41,091 nt of DNA from an uncultured Saprospiraceae bacterium (GCA_937929945.1 CALFUK010000135.1:1-41091), one strand, 5' to 3'; numbered from the stretch's first letter, positions 1 to 13,651 are shown. Program-made: numbers and translations. The notes: generated from the letters alone by a model not told the origin.

Positions 1-134
1 GCCAACTCTTAAAGGAACATGCAAACTCATGATGACACGCTGATCATGCCAGCACTTCCGTCTTGATCCAGATCAGTCTCCATCTCTGGCCTTCAAAAAT
101 TATTATAAATCTTCATCTTTTACCAGTAGATGAC

Positions 135-164
135 ATTGCATATGGCTTAGCAATTTTACATTTG
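135..164 (+). promoter_or_regulatory. Candidate Bacteroidota-type promoter for the lysyl-oxidase-like gene
   Basis: A perfect TAnnTTTG -7 element (TACATTTG, 157-164) lies 10 bases before the ATG at 175. An ATTG that could act as the -33 element sits at 135-138, giving an 18-base spacer, slightly shorter than the usual 19-21. If real, transcription would begin only a few bases before the start codon. The match is by eye. Confidence 0.4.
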
Positions 165-174
165 TAAGTCGAGC

Positions 175-2541
175 ATGTATCTTAAGAACTTATTACAAGG
201 CGTACACCAGTGTAGCATGTGGATCACCATGGTCTTACTGTGCATACCGTGCTTTGCCCACGCCATAGATAATGTCACGCTGTTCTTCACTCCTGATGAA
301 TTTCCTGCTGATATCAGCTGGTCGCTACAGGATGAGAACTATAAGGTCATCGCGAGTAATAACTTAGCCAGCTGCACTCCACGAGAGACATGCATCAATA
401 GCTTCCTCATCCAAGATAAAAAGTGCTACCGCCTGATCATCGAAGACAGCCAGGTCGATACCGCCAGCTGGCAGCTGATGGTAACCATAAATCTAGATAC
501 AGTCATATCTGAAATGATCACCGACAGCTTAATCATTTACACCTTTGGCTGTGAGGCTGGCTATGCATGTGAGGTACCGAAAGTCTTCAGTCCAGACATA
601 GAAACTATGATGTGGCCAGAGGTAGAGCAGTATTGGTTCAGCTATACTCCTCGGAATACAGGACTCTACGAGATCAATAACTGCGATCTAAAACTGAGTA
701 ATCGACGCTACCCAGGCACGAGCATGTGGATATACCAAGACTGCCTTAGAGAGGTGACTGACGGTCCAGAGGGGGCCATCGCTTTTTCAGAAAAATATAG
801 CTTCTGTCCACCCTCCTCAGGATTCAGCGTCATTCCGTTGGAAGCTGGCACAGAGTATCTCATCAGAGTCAAGTACGTCCCTACATTTGGCTGGAGCGAC
901 AGCATCAATCTGAATATCAGGCAATTCCTCAGCAATCCTGGATGTACCGATCCTGATGCTTGTAATTATTATCCATTCGCTACAGAGGATGATGGCTCCT
1001 GCTACTATGATGGGTGTCAGCCAGATCTCGAGATCGACCAGCAGGTCTTCGAGAGCAGCATCGTCCTGGACTCCATCGAGAAGACAGATGGCTGCCTCAT
1101 CGAAGAGGGCTGCCTAAGAGGCCCCGGACTCAGGCACATCGTCAGATTCTCCACCCTTATCAAAAATGTGGGCAATGCTGACTACATCATCGGCTCTCCA
1201 GAGGTCAATGAGGCAAACTTCTCCGATGATAACTGTCACCAGCACTTTCATCATTTAGGCTACGCGGAGTACTTACTATTCGCCGATGCAGGTGAGCGTG
1301 AGCCCATCGGCTTCAAGAATGGATTCTGTGTACAAGACTCAGAATGTCCCACTGGGGCACAGCGATACTTCTGTAGCTATATGGGAATCACTGCCGGCTG
1401 CCAAGATCTATATGGGAACAACATCGACTGCCAGTGGGTAGACGTCACAGACGTACCGGATGGCGACTACACCCTGGTGGCGAGGGTAAACTGGAGCCGA
1501 CTCCCCGATATCCGAGGCTATCAAGAACTGAGCTATGATAATAACTGGGCACAGAGCTGCATTAATATAGACCGATCATCTGGCTCAATCAAGATGACCA
1601 TCCTACCAGAATGCACTGCCTACACTGACTGCTTGGGCAAGCCCTTCGGACAGGCCGAGATCGACTGCAATGGAATCTGCGGTGGCACCGAGCACTACGG
1701 TGACCTAAACCAGTCAGGTGAAATCGACATGGACGACGTAGACGAATACATCAGCCAAATCAGCGCTGGATCTATGAGTCCAGAGTCATGCTTTGATCTG
1801 GATGCTGATGGAGACATCTCTATCTATGACGCCCTACTAGCGCGGGCCTGCGCCGTGGATAACGAAGCGAATAAGGACAATCTATTTCATAAGCACTGCC
1901 CTCTTCCAGCAGGACAATTCACAGATTTAGATTCTTTAAGATTAGAGATCACAGCGATTGATCCAGCAGCTAAGACCATAGAGCTGTCGTATCTCAGCAT
2001 GCAGTCTGACATCATAGGCTTTCAGATATCCCTGGATGGTGTAAAGCTATCTAGAGAACAGCGCATTGATAAAGCATCCTATCACTACGCAGATGATAAA
2101 CTGATAGGACAGCTAGCTGAACAAGCCTTATCAAGAAATCTACAAATGCAGGCATTCCTCACTCTCTCTTATGACACAATCAATGCAGACTCCATCTGCA
2201 TCAGCAAGCTAGAGGGTATCAACAGTCAGTACCAAGAAATATTCGCATACAGCGCATCTGACTGTGCATTCTTGACACCCACTGTAGAGACGCTGGATGA
2301 CTTAGGCATCAGCTACTACCCTAATCCGGCTGATAGCTACCTCATCGTAGAGTCGGGCGAGGTCACTATCGAGTCAGTAAGCATGTATGACCTACTCGGC
2401 AGGCCCTATCAAATAGATACCGTGCAGCAACGTGGCAAGGAGTCAATCCTGGATGTAAGCAGGCTGCCAGAAGGCCTCTACATCATGGCCATCATCAGCC
2501 AAGACGCGAGGACGTACACAGCTAAAGTGCTCATCCATTAA
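175..2541 (+). CDS. Secreted lysyl-oxidase-like protein with dockerin-like repeats and T9SS sorting domain
   Basis: 788 residues. A signal peptide (hydrophobic stretch about 16-30, AHA cleavage site) directs export. A short cysteine-rich GCTDPDACNYYP motif near 257 precedes a lysyl oxidase domain at about 283-466. This domain has the copper-binding run CHQHFHH (354-360), then GFKNGFC with K381 and DLYGNNIDCQW with Y413. These align with human LOX Lys320 and Tyr355, which form the lysyl tyrosylquinone cofactor. The family oxidises peptidyl lysine to the aldehyde allysine, which crosslinks proteins. Two dockerin-like calcium loops follow (about 508-560: DLNQSGEIDMDDVD and DLDADGDISIYD). The last ~80 residues are a type A T9SS sorting domain (YYPNP...GLYIMAI). 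The likely role is oxidation or crosslinking of surface or matrix protein. Fold assignment is strong; activity and substrate are inferred. Confidence 0.88.
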   Translation: MYLKNLLQGVHQCSMWITMVLLCIPCFAHAIDNVTLFFTPDEFPADISWSLQDENYKVIASNNLASCTPRETCINSFLIQDKKCYRLIIEDSQVDTASWQLMVTINLDTVISEMITDSLIIYTFGCEAGYACEVPKVFSPDIETMMWPEVEQYWFSYTPRNTGLYEINNCDLKLSNRRYPGTSMWIYQDCLREVTDGPEGAIAFSEKYSFCPPSSGFSVIPLEAGTEYLIRVKYVPTFGWSDSINLNIRQFLSNPGCTDPDACNYYPFATEDDGSCYYDGCQPDLEIDQQVFESSIVLDSIEKTDGCLIEEGCLRGPGLRHIVRFSTLIKNVGNADYIIGSPEVNEANFSDDNCHQHFHHLGYAEYLLFADAGEREPIGFKNGFCVQDSECPTGAQRYFCSYMGITAGCQDLYGNNIDCQWVDVTDVPDGDYTLVARVNWSRLPDIRGYQELSYDNNWAQSCINIDRSSGSIKMTILPECTAYTDCLGKPFGQAEIDCNGICGGTEHYGDLNQSGEIDMDDVDEYISQISAGSMSPESCFDLDADGDISIYDALLARACAVDNEANKDNLFHKHCPLPAGQFTDLDSLRLEITAIDPAAKTIELSYLSMQSDIIGFQISLDGVKLSREQRIDKASYHYADDKLIGQLAEQALSRNLQMQAFLTLSYDTINADSICISKLEGINSQYQEIFAYSASDCAFLTPTVETLDDLGISYYPNPADSYLIVESGEVTIESVSMYDLLGRPYQIDTVQQRGKESILDVSRLPEGLYIMAIISQDARTYTAKVLIH

Positions 2542-2858
2542 TCGAATTAGAAATTGACCTGCGTGTATACATATATACACAACTAAAGATTCCCTCAAGA
2601 TAAAATAGCTAGCACTGAGCAAATACACCAGCTAAATCTATGAGCTACTTCTAATAGTTGGCAGCATCAATTATTGGCAGCCAAAGCTGTATAGGGCTCA
2701 TTCTGTGTTCAAATGACGACAAATTTATTTGGAGAAAATGGATTCTGTACTTCACACAGACTACGGACTGATACGACAGGTTACACACATTTTTAGTAAC
2801 TTCAATTCAGCGTCCGTATGCTTCACAAATTATTTTAATCTTCCGATGGGGTAACGAT
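2542..2858. other. Intergenic region without a gene
   Basis: This 317-base gap holds no convincing coding sequence. It contains the hairpin at 2563-2580 and must carry the promoter of the sigma gene that follows, but no clear TTTG/TAnnTTTG pair was found. Confidence 0.5.
2563..2580. repeat. Perfect inverted repeat, 7-bp stem and 4-base loop
   Basis: GTGTATA-CATA-TATACAC starts 22 bases after the lysyl-oxidase-like stop codon. It is AT-rich and has no T tract after it, so it is at best a weak terminator, an RNA 3'-end stabiliser or a protein site. Confidence 0.4.
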
Positions 2859-3470
2859 ATGTTATCTAAAGCACACATAGATATGACACCCTTATTAGAC
2901 CGCCCAAAAGATTGTATCTCATACGCTAGAAATCAGCAAAATCGCGATCAGCTGATCAGAGCTATTCTTAAAGACGAGCACTTCAATCATTGGGTCAGAG
3001 GATTTGTCATGCGTAACGGAGGCCAAGAGAGTGACATCGTCACAGTGACTAATGACAGCATCATGAATTTTCTCAAGATCTGCCTGAAGCCGGACTTCGA
3101 AGTGAATAATGTAAGAGCCTATTTGATCGGATCAGCTAAGTTCATCTGGTATCAAATATTCAAAAAGCAGCGCGTGTATGGAGACTTAGAGAATGTAGCA
3201 GAACCATCAGAAGAAGAACAGATCACAGTGGATCTAATCAGCCAAGAAAAAACAAAAGTGATAAATAAATTATTAGAATTAGTCGGAGAAGACTGCAAGA
3301 AGATACTGACACTCTGGTCATATAATTTTAAAATGAAAGCGATAGCCAAAGAGTTAGAATTTGGCTCTGAAGGCTATGCTAAAAAGAAAAAACACCTATG
3401 TCTTAAAAAACTGATTTCTATTGTCAATGATCATCCACATCTGATAAAAGAGTTACGATCTTATGAATAA
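2859..3470 (+). CDS. Module A sigma-70 family (ECF-like) RNA polymerase sigma factor
   Basis: 203 residues, soluble. The middle (about 60-115) looks like a divergent sigma region 2, with SIMNFL and NVRAYLIGSAKFIWYQIFKKQR. The C-terminal part (about 140-195) looks like region 4, with LVGEDCKKILTLW followed by a helix-turn-helix containing FGSEGYAKKKKHLCLKKL. The same landmarks (DNCREILTLF, YGSTQVVKTRKNQCMKTL) occur in the module B sigma factor at 34433. The next gene overlaps it by 8 bases, so the two are translationally coupled. A cognate membrane anti-sigma partner is therefore expected. Sequence divergence from classic ECF factors makes the promoter target unknown. Confidence 0.78.
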   Translation: MLSKAHIDMTPLLDRPKDCISYARNQQNRDQLIRAILKDEHFNHWVRGFVMRNGGQESDIVTVTNDSIMNFLKICLKPDFEVNNVRAYLIGSAKFIWYQIFKKQRVYGDLENVAEPSEEEQITVDLISQEKTKVINKLLELVGEDCKKILTLWSYNFKMKAIAKELEFGSEGYAKKKKHLCLKKLISIVNDHPHLIKELRSYE

Positions 3471-4158
3471 ATTTTACGACCAAATATCTGAATACTTGTC
3501 TGATCAGCTCTCAGCGACGGACAAGTCTGCATTCGAAGCGGCTATGAAGCAGGACCCTACTCTACAGTCAGCCATAGACCACCGACATACGCTCGGCGAT
3601 GTAGCAGACGGATTCATAGAGGCTGACATCAGCAAGAATATAGCATCCGTCAGAGCTGAGCTGCATCAGAAAGAATCCACCACCAATCAGTCATTACCAC
3701 AAAGTGAAAAAAGCACCGCTACTGCGCTCAGGATTCGGATGTATAGAAAGATAGCCGTTGCTGCAGCCTTTATCGCCCTACTGGGCATGGGGTACTTCTA
3801 CCTGAATCAGCAGCAGCCTATTGATCACGATGCACTATACGCCAGCTACTATCGCTCACCTGTAGTAGAAACTGTGAGAGGGGAAGCCACTGATAGCAAA
3901 CTCGATACCTCACTACACTGTGACCTTGGACATCAGGCTATGGAACAAGCAAAGTATAAGCAAGCCATCGAACTATTCGAAAAGATCAATGCAGCTGCGG
4001 ATCAGACATGTAAGCAAAAAGCGGAATGGTATACGGCTCTGGCACAATTAAAACTGAATCGCACAGCGGAAGTAAAGCAAGCCCTAAAGATCATAGCTGC
4101 CAGGGATGATCATGACTATCGAGATAAGGCCAAGCAGCTCTTAGCAAAATTAAACTGA
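3463..4158 (+). CDS. Module A membrane-anchored TPR protein, putative anti-sigma factor
   Basis: 231 residues. The N-terminal cytoplasmic part has ISEYLSDQLSATDKSAFEAAM (about 8-28), the kind of short helical segment seen in Bacteroidota sigma regulators. One transmembrane helix lies at about 96-114. The C-terminal part (about 150-231) resembles TPR repeats (GHQAMEQAKYKQAIELFEKI and onward) and should face the periplasm. It resembles the 34999 protein in all three parts. The overlap with the upstream sigma gene (8 bases) and the domain order suggest that it holds the sigma factor at the membrane. No anti-sigma zinc motif is visible, so the role is inferred from context. Confidence 0.68.
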   Translation: MNKFYDQISEYLSDQLSATDKSAFEAAMKQDPTLQSAIDHRHTLGDVADGFIEADISKNIASVRAELHQKESTTNQSLPQSEKSTATALRIRMYRKIAVAAAFIALLGMGYFYLNQQQPIDHDALYASYYRSPVVETVRGEATDSKLDTSLHCDLGHQAMEQAKYKQAIELFEKINAAADQTCKQKAEWYTALAQLKLNRTAEVKQALKIIAARDDHDYRDKAKQLLAKLN

Positions 4159-6903
4159 GAATCTACGCCAGCAGTACAAGGCAACTAAAAAGATACACAG
4201 TAGTCCTGCCACTGCACCAATGGATAAAAAATATCCCATACCAGATGCTGAATACACAGGAGCGATATCCCCTACGACTGTGAATCCAGCCCAGTAAAAT
4301 GGATGCTTATACTGAGGATCAGCGACGCTGAGGTAGTCTAATTTAGCTTGCCTCAATGCCTCATCCTTTCTAATACCCACATTCAGATGCTGGTAAAAAT
4401 AGTCCATGATTTCAGCTGTGCATTGATCATTCACTGACCAGAGTGAAGATATCACGGACTGGCATCCACTCTGCATGAAGGCTTTCTTCAGGCTAAACAT
4501 GCTCTCTCCTTTCAGCAGGGTGCCTATGCCTGTCTCACATGCGCTCAGGACCACCATATCAGCATCAAAGGCGAGAGATTCTACCTCGTACTGGTATAGA
4601 CGATCATCATCACTGCGATGATAGAATGCGATGTAGGACTCATCAGGACTCTCTCCGATGACTGCATGGGTGGAGAAGTGATACAGATTGTAGTCTTGAT
4701 ACTGCTGCAAGAAGTTTTGTTTTGTTGCTGACGTATCTATCAATGAGACACCATCGCAATTGGTTAATATGGACTCTACTTCTTTTCGATTGTAGCTAAG
4801 CTCAGTGAGCTGAGCATGATCTACGGAGTCACTCGCCACTGAAAAAGTAGGTGCTACAGCGAATAATCTATTCTCTTCTCGATGCCGCTTGGGACTGTTG
4901 ATCATCGCCATATCACTGTAGAGCTGATAGGAGACTGATACCTGATCTATCAGATAGCCTTGGCTGACACTCAAAGCTTCGAAGGGAAAATAATGGATGA
5001 TACCATCTGGGATAATGGTCAGAAAATCATACGCTTCTATATCCAAGCTTGGTGGCCAGATCATATGTTTTATCTCTTCTGCAGCTTCGGACAGATCGAC
5101 CTTCGCTCTGTTAGCCTTTAAATAATGCAGCACAGCATTCTGAATGATGGTATCAGCTGGTAGACTGATGAGCTGTACATCATCACGATCAATGACCATA
5201 GCATAGCTACACTCACTACCGAGGTAATATTCTAAGATGACTGTACCCTGCCTTAATTCACTTTTAAATTCACTCAATGAAATAGAATCTTGACTCATCA
5301 GATCATCCAGTGATGACTGCATTTCAGGTGCTATATGGTAATTCATTTTTTCTCTGACCTTATATATCTCAGCTTCGATGAGCTTCCTTTTCTGTTCTGT
5401 TATCGTTTCATCTTGTAGCTGCGTCTTTAGTGCTGTCACCAAGAGCTCCTCTTCATAAGAGCCGAATCGATTGTTCTTTCTTTTAATCATGGACTCCTTG
5501 AGGAGCTGCGCTTTCGACTGTCTAAAGACGGAGAATACGTGATCCATTTGATCCCGCTCAGAGTAATAGGCGATCAGCTGGCCAAAATAATCATAGGTTT
5601 GATTGAAAAGCCTGATTTTATCATTTAGGAAATAGTCGTTATTTTTTATTTGCATGATCGAACTCATGAGCTGCGCTGCATAATGATCAGCTGCAGACTG
5701 ATCACTCTCCCACTGTGCTATCTTAAGCAATTCACTATACGCACTGATTAAAAGCGCATCAGGGTTTTCAGAGGATGCTTGTTGATCAGAAGCATTCGGA
5801 TTAGATGATTTCCATACCAATTGCTTGAAGTGATATTTACTCTTTTCTAAGTCTCGCTGCTTTGCATAGATCAGTGCAAGCGTATGATGGATGTCCAAAG
5901 CCTTGGCACTTAGATACATCGAGTCATGGATGATGGCCTGATCAAAGTGGAGGATCGCTGCATTGGTATCCTGCTTCAGCGCATGATTCCCCAGATTATA
6001 TTGATAGTATACTTTTTCATCTCTGCTCTCAATCTGGGATTTGACATCTCTCATAAAGCTATGATACCCATCACTGTCATTGATACGCAGACAGATATCT
6101 GAGAGCTTAAGGAGTAAGCCCACCTTCTCTGAGCGGCGGTTATTTTTTTGTAAAAGGTAGTTGCTGTATTGTAGCTGGTACTGATCATAGGCCTCTGCAT
6201 ATTTTTCCATGGCAAAGGCTGCATCTATTTGCTTGATGATTAGATTCCAGTAGCGATGATCCTCTCCATAGTATTCTGTCACCCAATACAAGAGATATCG
6301 ATTCGCCTGCAGTGCCTCTTCATATTTACCAGTAGCTACATAGCTGCCACAAAGCATAAAATATGTCTTTACATATTGAAGGGCTAATGCAGCTGTGATG
6401 ATTGAATCAGGGAATTGGTCAAATACCGAAATAGCTTGCAGCGCATGTCTCTCGGTCTGCTTATGATCATCGAATGCATTACTCACCCCGCAGGCGATAA
6501 AATTATAGCGAAAGGCATATTCAGAATTTGTCTTTCCTTTCGAAACAAATTCTGTCTGGTACAAGTCGAAAAATGCGGAGCGAACAAGACCCAACTTTTT
6601 AAAATCCTCAGTATAGTACATGAGCCCCGTCAAATACTGCTCATAGACCATAAATAAGGTGTCAGCAGCTAGGGGTGTAGTATAGTGCCTGATAGCTTCA
6701 TCATTGTGTAGCACGAACCCCGCATAATCTGTCTGCTTCCATTCATAGATTTCAGATTCGCTGAGCAGATAAGCATTGCCTTGCGCATGTGACATGAACA
6801 GCCCAAAAATGGTGGACAATAGTAGTAGGAGCGCGTATTTATTGGGTCTTAGCAGGCCATTATTTATTTTACAAAATCCATAAAATAGGCAAACTCTGAA
6901 CAT
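4150..6903 (-). CDS. Module A TPR-CHAT protein (caspase-like protease fold), membrane anchored
   Basis: 917 residues from the ATG at 6903; a GTG 12 bases upstream would give 921. A signal sequence (KYALLLLLSTIFGLF, SHA site) is followed by a long helical, TPR-like region (about 50-500) and a C-terminal CHAT domain (about 555-885). The CHAT dyad is intact: H746 in HFSTHA and C789 in LSACETG. Downstream CHAT landmarks GES..SL, SSLW and HPFYWAGF are also present. A final transmembrane helix (about 890-912) ends in a basic tail (CWRRFSV). The topology predicts a periplasmic protein anchored at its C-terminus. CHAT domains are clan CD cysteine peptidases related to caspases and separase. Its 3' end overlaps the membrane TPR gene by 9 bases on the opposite strand. 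Protease activity is inferred from the dyad. Confidence 0.85.
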   Translation of the reverse strand: MFRVCLFYGFCKINNGLLRPNKYALLLLLSTIFGLFMSHAQGNAYLLSESEIYEWKQTDYAGFVLHNDEAIRHYTTPLAADTLFMVYEQYLTGLMYYTEDFKKLGLVRSAFFDLYQTEFVSKGKTNSEYAFRYNFIACGVSNAFDDHKQTERHALQAISVFDQFPDSIITAALALQYVKTYFMLCGSYVATGKYEEALQANRYLLYWVTEYYGEDHRYWNLIIKQIDAAFAMEKYAEAYDQYQLQYSNYLLQKNNRRSEKVGLLLKLSDICLRINDSDGYHSFMRDVKSQIESRDEKVYYQYNLGNHALKQDTNAAILHFDQAIIHDSMYLSAKALDIHHTLALIYAKQRDLEKSKYHFKQLVWKSSNPNASDQQASSENPDALLISAYSELLKIAQWESDQSAADHYAAQLMSSIMQIKNNDYFLNDKIRLFNQTYDYFGQLIAYYSERDQMDHVFSVFRQSKAQLLKESMIKRKNNRFGSYEEELLVTALKTQLQDETITEQKRKLIEAEIYKVREKMNYHIAPEMQSSLDDLMSQDSISLSEFKSELRQGTVILEYYLGSECSYAMVIDRDDVQLISLPADTIIQNAVLHYLKANRAKVDLSEAAEEIKHMIWPPSLDIEAYDFLTIIPDGIIHYFPFEALSVSQGYLIDQVSVSYQLYSDMAMINSPKRHREENRLFAVAPTFSVASDSVDHAQLTELSYNRKEVESILTNCDGVSLIDTSATKQNFLQQYQDYNLYHFSTHAVIGESPDESYIAFYHRSDDDRLYQYEVESLAFDADMVVLSACETGIGTLLKGESMFSLKKAFMQSGCQSVISSLWSVNDQCTAEIMDYFYQHLNVGIRKDEALRQAKLDYLSVADPQYKHPFYWAGFTVVGDIAPVYSASGMGYFLSIGAVAGLLCIFLVALYCWRRFSV

Positions 6904-7385
6904 TGACCAGTCCACAAGTCAGTAAGCTCAAAGATGAAATAATAGTCTCCAGCTGGAATATCATCTACATTATTAATATGTATAAAAAAGTCATCCCTCT
7001 TGATGTCAAGCTCACATATCTTATCAAATGACTTATATCCTAAAATAGTGATTCCGTTCACATCATATCTGTCACCTACATCATTAAAGATCCGCCTGAA
7101 GCCCTGTGGATTCCAATCTTTATTGCATTTATCGAAGTACGCTTTCTTATCCTTGAGTGTATGCTTTAAATGAGATTCAGTGAGCTGGCTCCTTGCAACG
7201 AAGTAATTGAATTCATGAGAGTCTAAATTCTGAATCTTTAAGTGCTCAGGGTCAGAGTGGTAAAACTTGGAAATTTCTAATAATTCTGAGAGGTAAGCTC
7301 GCCTTCGCGGTTTGCCAGTGTGGTTTACATAACTGTCCTCAGCAAGCTCGCGACATGCCTGCAGAAAGTCCTTTGGTTTTTTCAT
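6864..7385 (-). CDS. Small soluble protein of unknown function upstream of CHAT gene A
   Basis: 173 residues, not recognised. There is no signal peptide or membrane segment. The N-terminal half is basic and helical (MKKPKDFLQACRELAED; KPRRRAYLSELLEI). The C-terminal half looks like beta strands rich in aromatic residues (DDFFIHINNV, DYYFIFELTDLW). It overlaps the CHAT gene start by about 40 bases and reads in the same direction, so the two are likely cotranscribed. It could be a cytoplasmic partner of module A. It is accepted as real because of its length, its sensible start (ATG) and a 600-base promoter region upstream. Confidence 0.6.
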   Translation of the reverse strand: MKKPKDFLQACRELAEDSYVNHTGKPRRRAYLSELLEISKFYHSDPEHLKIQNLDSHEFNYFVARSQLTESHLKHTLKDKKAYFDKCNKDWNPQGFRRIFNDVGDRYDVNGITILGYKSFDKICELDIKRDDFFIHINNVDDIPAGDYYFIFELTDLWTGQCSEFAYFMDFVK

Positions 7386-7994
7386 GGTAGAAGTTTAAAA
7401 TTGAGAAATTGTAGTCCTAAATATAGTGACAATCACTTGAATAGGCGAATTATTACGCTTTCTGACTGAATAGCGAGCTGCTGTAATCCTTTAGTCGCAT
7501 TAAGGACAAATACCAAAACTATGATGTAAAGAATGAAATATCATATAAATATTTCAACATGCATCAGTCTAATCGCACTAATGATGAATAAATACCATTC
7601 AATTAACCATTATAATATTTTTAATCTAATAAGTCTCCTAAACCCGTTCGATAATATTAAATAAAGCGTTTTCATAATATTCTTACGTTGAAGTCAATAT
7701 ATATAAGATAATATACATATATGTTATTTATTCATTTATAGTTAGAAAAGTCGACTAGACTATGCTTATTTTCGTTTTACCGATGTAAGTCAGGTCATTG
7801 CTTTTACGAGTTCTTAATCAATTTTTCCGAATTCTAAGATTTTAAACTCAATCAATTTAAATTCTTAAAAGCATGACCGATGTTTTTTTTTGCGTCAGTA
7901 GTAATAGTTATCCCTGTCAGGTGTCGTAGATAATCTACTCCACTTCAGGAAACTCGATGTAGAGTGTAATAGTCCTAAGTAATCAACCGTGAAT
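7386..7994. other. Long AT-rich divergent intergenic region
   Basis: About 600 bases separate two divergently read genes. No open frame of useful length or RNA gene was seen. The stretch around 7500-7740 is very AT-rich and includes the palindrome ACATATATGT (7715-7724). It presumably carries promoters for both neighbours, but no clean TTTG/TAnnTTTG pair was identified. It may act as a long regulatory leader for the surface protein gene. Confidence 0.5.
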
Positions 7995-12620
<4,626 letters not shown>

Positions 12621-12645
12621 AGATACTTAATCAATCCATAAATGA

Positions 12646-12678
12646 AAAGCGGCACTTCTTAGAGGTGCCGCTTTTTTT
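12646..12678 (+). terminator. Rho-independent terminator of the large surface protein gene
   Basis: A perfect 10-bp stem (AAAGCGGCAC / GTGCCGCTTT) with a 9-base loop runs into a T tract, 25 bases after the stop codon at 12620. The other strand also has a T-rich exit, so it may serve the convergent gene ending at 12917 as well. Confidence 0.9.
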
Positions 12679-12916
12679 ATGTCAATTGGAAAAATTTATT
12701 CTATAGATTTAGATGCTGAAATTATACTGATGGATTATCAGAACATCCAGGAATGACCTTATCTATCTGTACTACTATAGCCGCTACCAGTTTCGCCTCT
12801 CAGTATAAATCTGAGTCTAATAGCAATCTAAGACTTAGAATGAGTAGCAGCAAAGACGCGCACTAAAAAGGGTAACGTATAGCAGCATCAGTCTTGAATG
12901 CAGACTCTATATCCGA

Positions 12917-13651
12917 TCAGGATTCTCGGATTAGAAATTGGAATAGTTCGATAACATCAGCTTCAGACTTGTACTTCAGGCCATGCTGCCTCATATAATG
13001 CTTCGCAAGCTGTCGTCGATGATAAGGAATAAGGCTCATGATGTCCTTCTTCTTCAGTTGGATGGCTTTGAGTCCGCCATCCTGAGCTTTTATAAAATAC
13101 AAAGTCCTTCGATTAAACCTTTTAATTTCGCTGGAGAGCCCCGTGACTCGTATTTCTTGGATATTGAATCTGATATCGATGTCTTTGAAAAGGCTCATGA
13201 CGTCTGATTCAAGTAGCAGCTCAAAAAACTTATGTGGGTGATCTGGATGTGATTTTTTAAAGTGATGCAGTACGTCATTATTCATTACTCTGATGTCTTT
13301 AAAGAATTTAGAGTCAATGATAAACTCCCCTTGATCAGGCTGAGTGACGATGATTTCATCAGTGTATACATCATACTTAAAAGGTACATCATCGATCACA
13401 CTCCCATCATTGAGTGTGAGGGTAGCTATCGTCAGCTCACCTTCATACCAATAGGGAGACCCGATCATCTCTGTATATCTCTGCCTGAATACAAAATAGC
13501 CCGTCTCATTATTTTCAGAAAACCGATTGAGGTGGATGTAAGAACTGGGATGCCCTAAAAAATCAAAAGAGCCCTCGAAATTAGTTTGAGCTGTACTGAC
13601 TCCAGTCGCTGTTAGGATACAAATTAAAATATAAAGTCTTGGTAATTTCAT
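12917..13651 (-). CDS. Small secreted protein of unknown function
   Basis: 244 residues from the ATG at 13651. This start gives a clean signal peptide (MKLPRLYILICILTATGVSTAQ), whereas an open frame reaching back to 13717 would add 22 residues that spoil it. The mature part has a beta-rich region (LTLNDGSVIDDVPFKYDVYTDEI) and a lysine-rich C-terminus (KAIQLKKKDIMSLIPYHRRQ). This resembles small uncharacterised exported proteins of Bacteroidota; no named family was recognised. It is the last gene of a minus-strand cluster, 46 bases after the aldo/keto reductase. Confidence 0.7.
   Translation of the reverse strand: MKLPRLYILICILTATGVSTAQTNFEGSFDFLGHPSSYIHLNRFSENNETGYFVFRQRYTEMIGSPYWYEGELTIATLTLNDGSVIDDVPFKYDVYTDEIIVTQPDQGEFIIDSKFFKDIRVMNNDVLHHFKKSHPDHPHKFFELLLESDVMSLFKDIDIRFNIQEIRVTGLSSEIKRFNRRTLYFIKAQDGGLKAIQLKKKDIMSLIPYHRRQLAKHYMRQHGLKYKSEADVIELFQFLIRES

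Noticed and set aside
1-134. Search for a tRNA or the end of an upstream gene at the left edge
   Set aside because: No cloverleaf and no convincing open frame reaching the edge could be seen.
2859-6903. CHAT protein as part of a CRISPR type III-E locus
   Set aside because: No Cas7-11-like gene, no repeat array and no Csx30-like gene is present; only the logic of TPR-CHAT with a sigma factor is similar.
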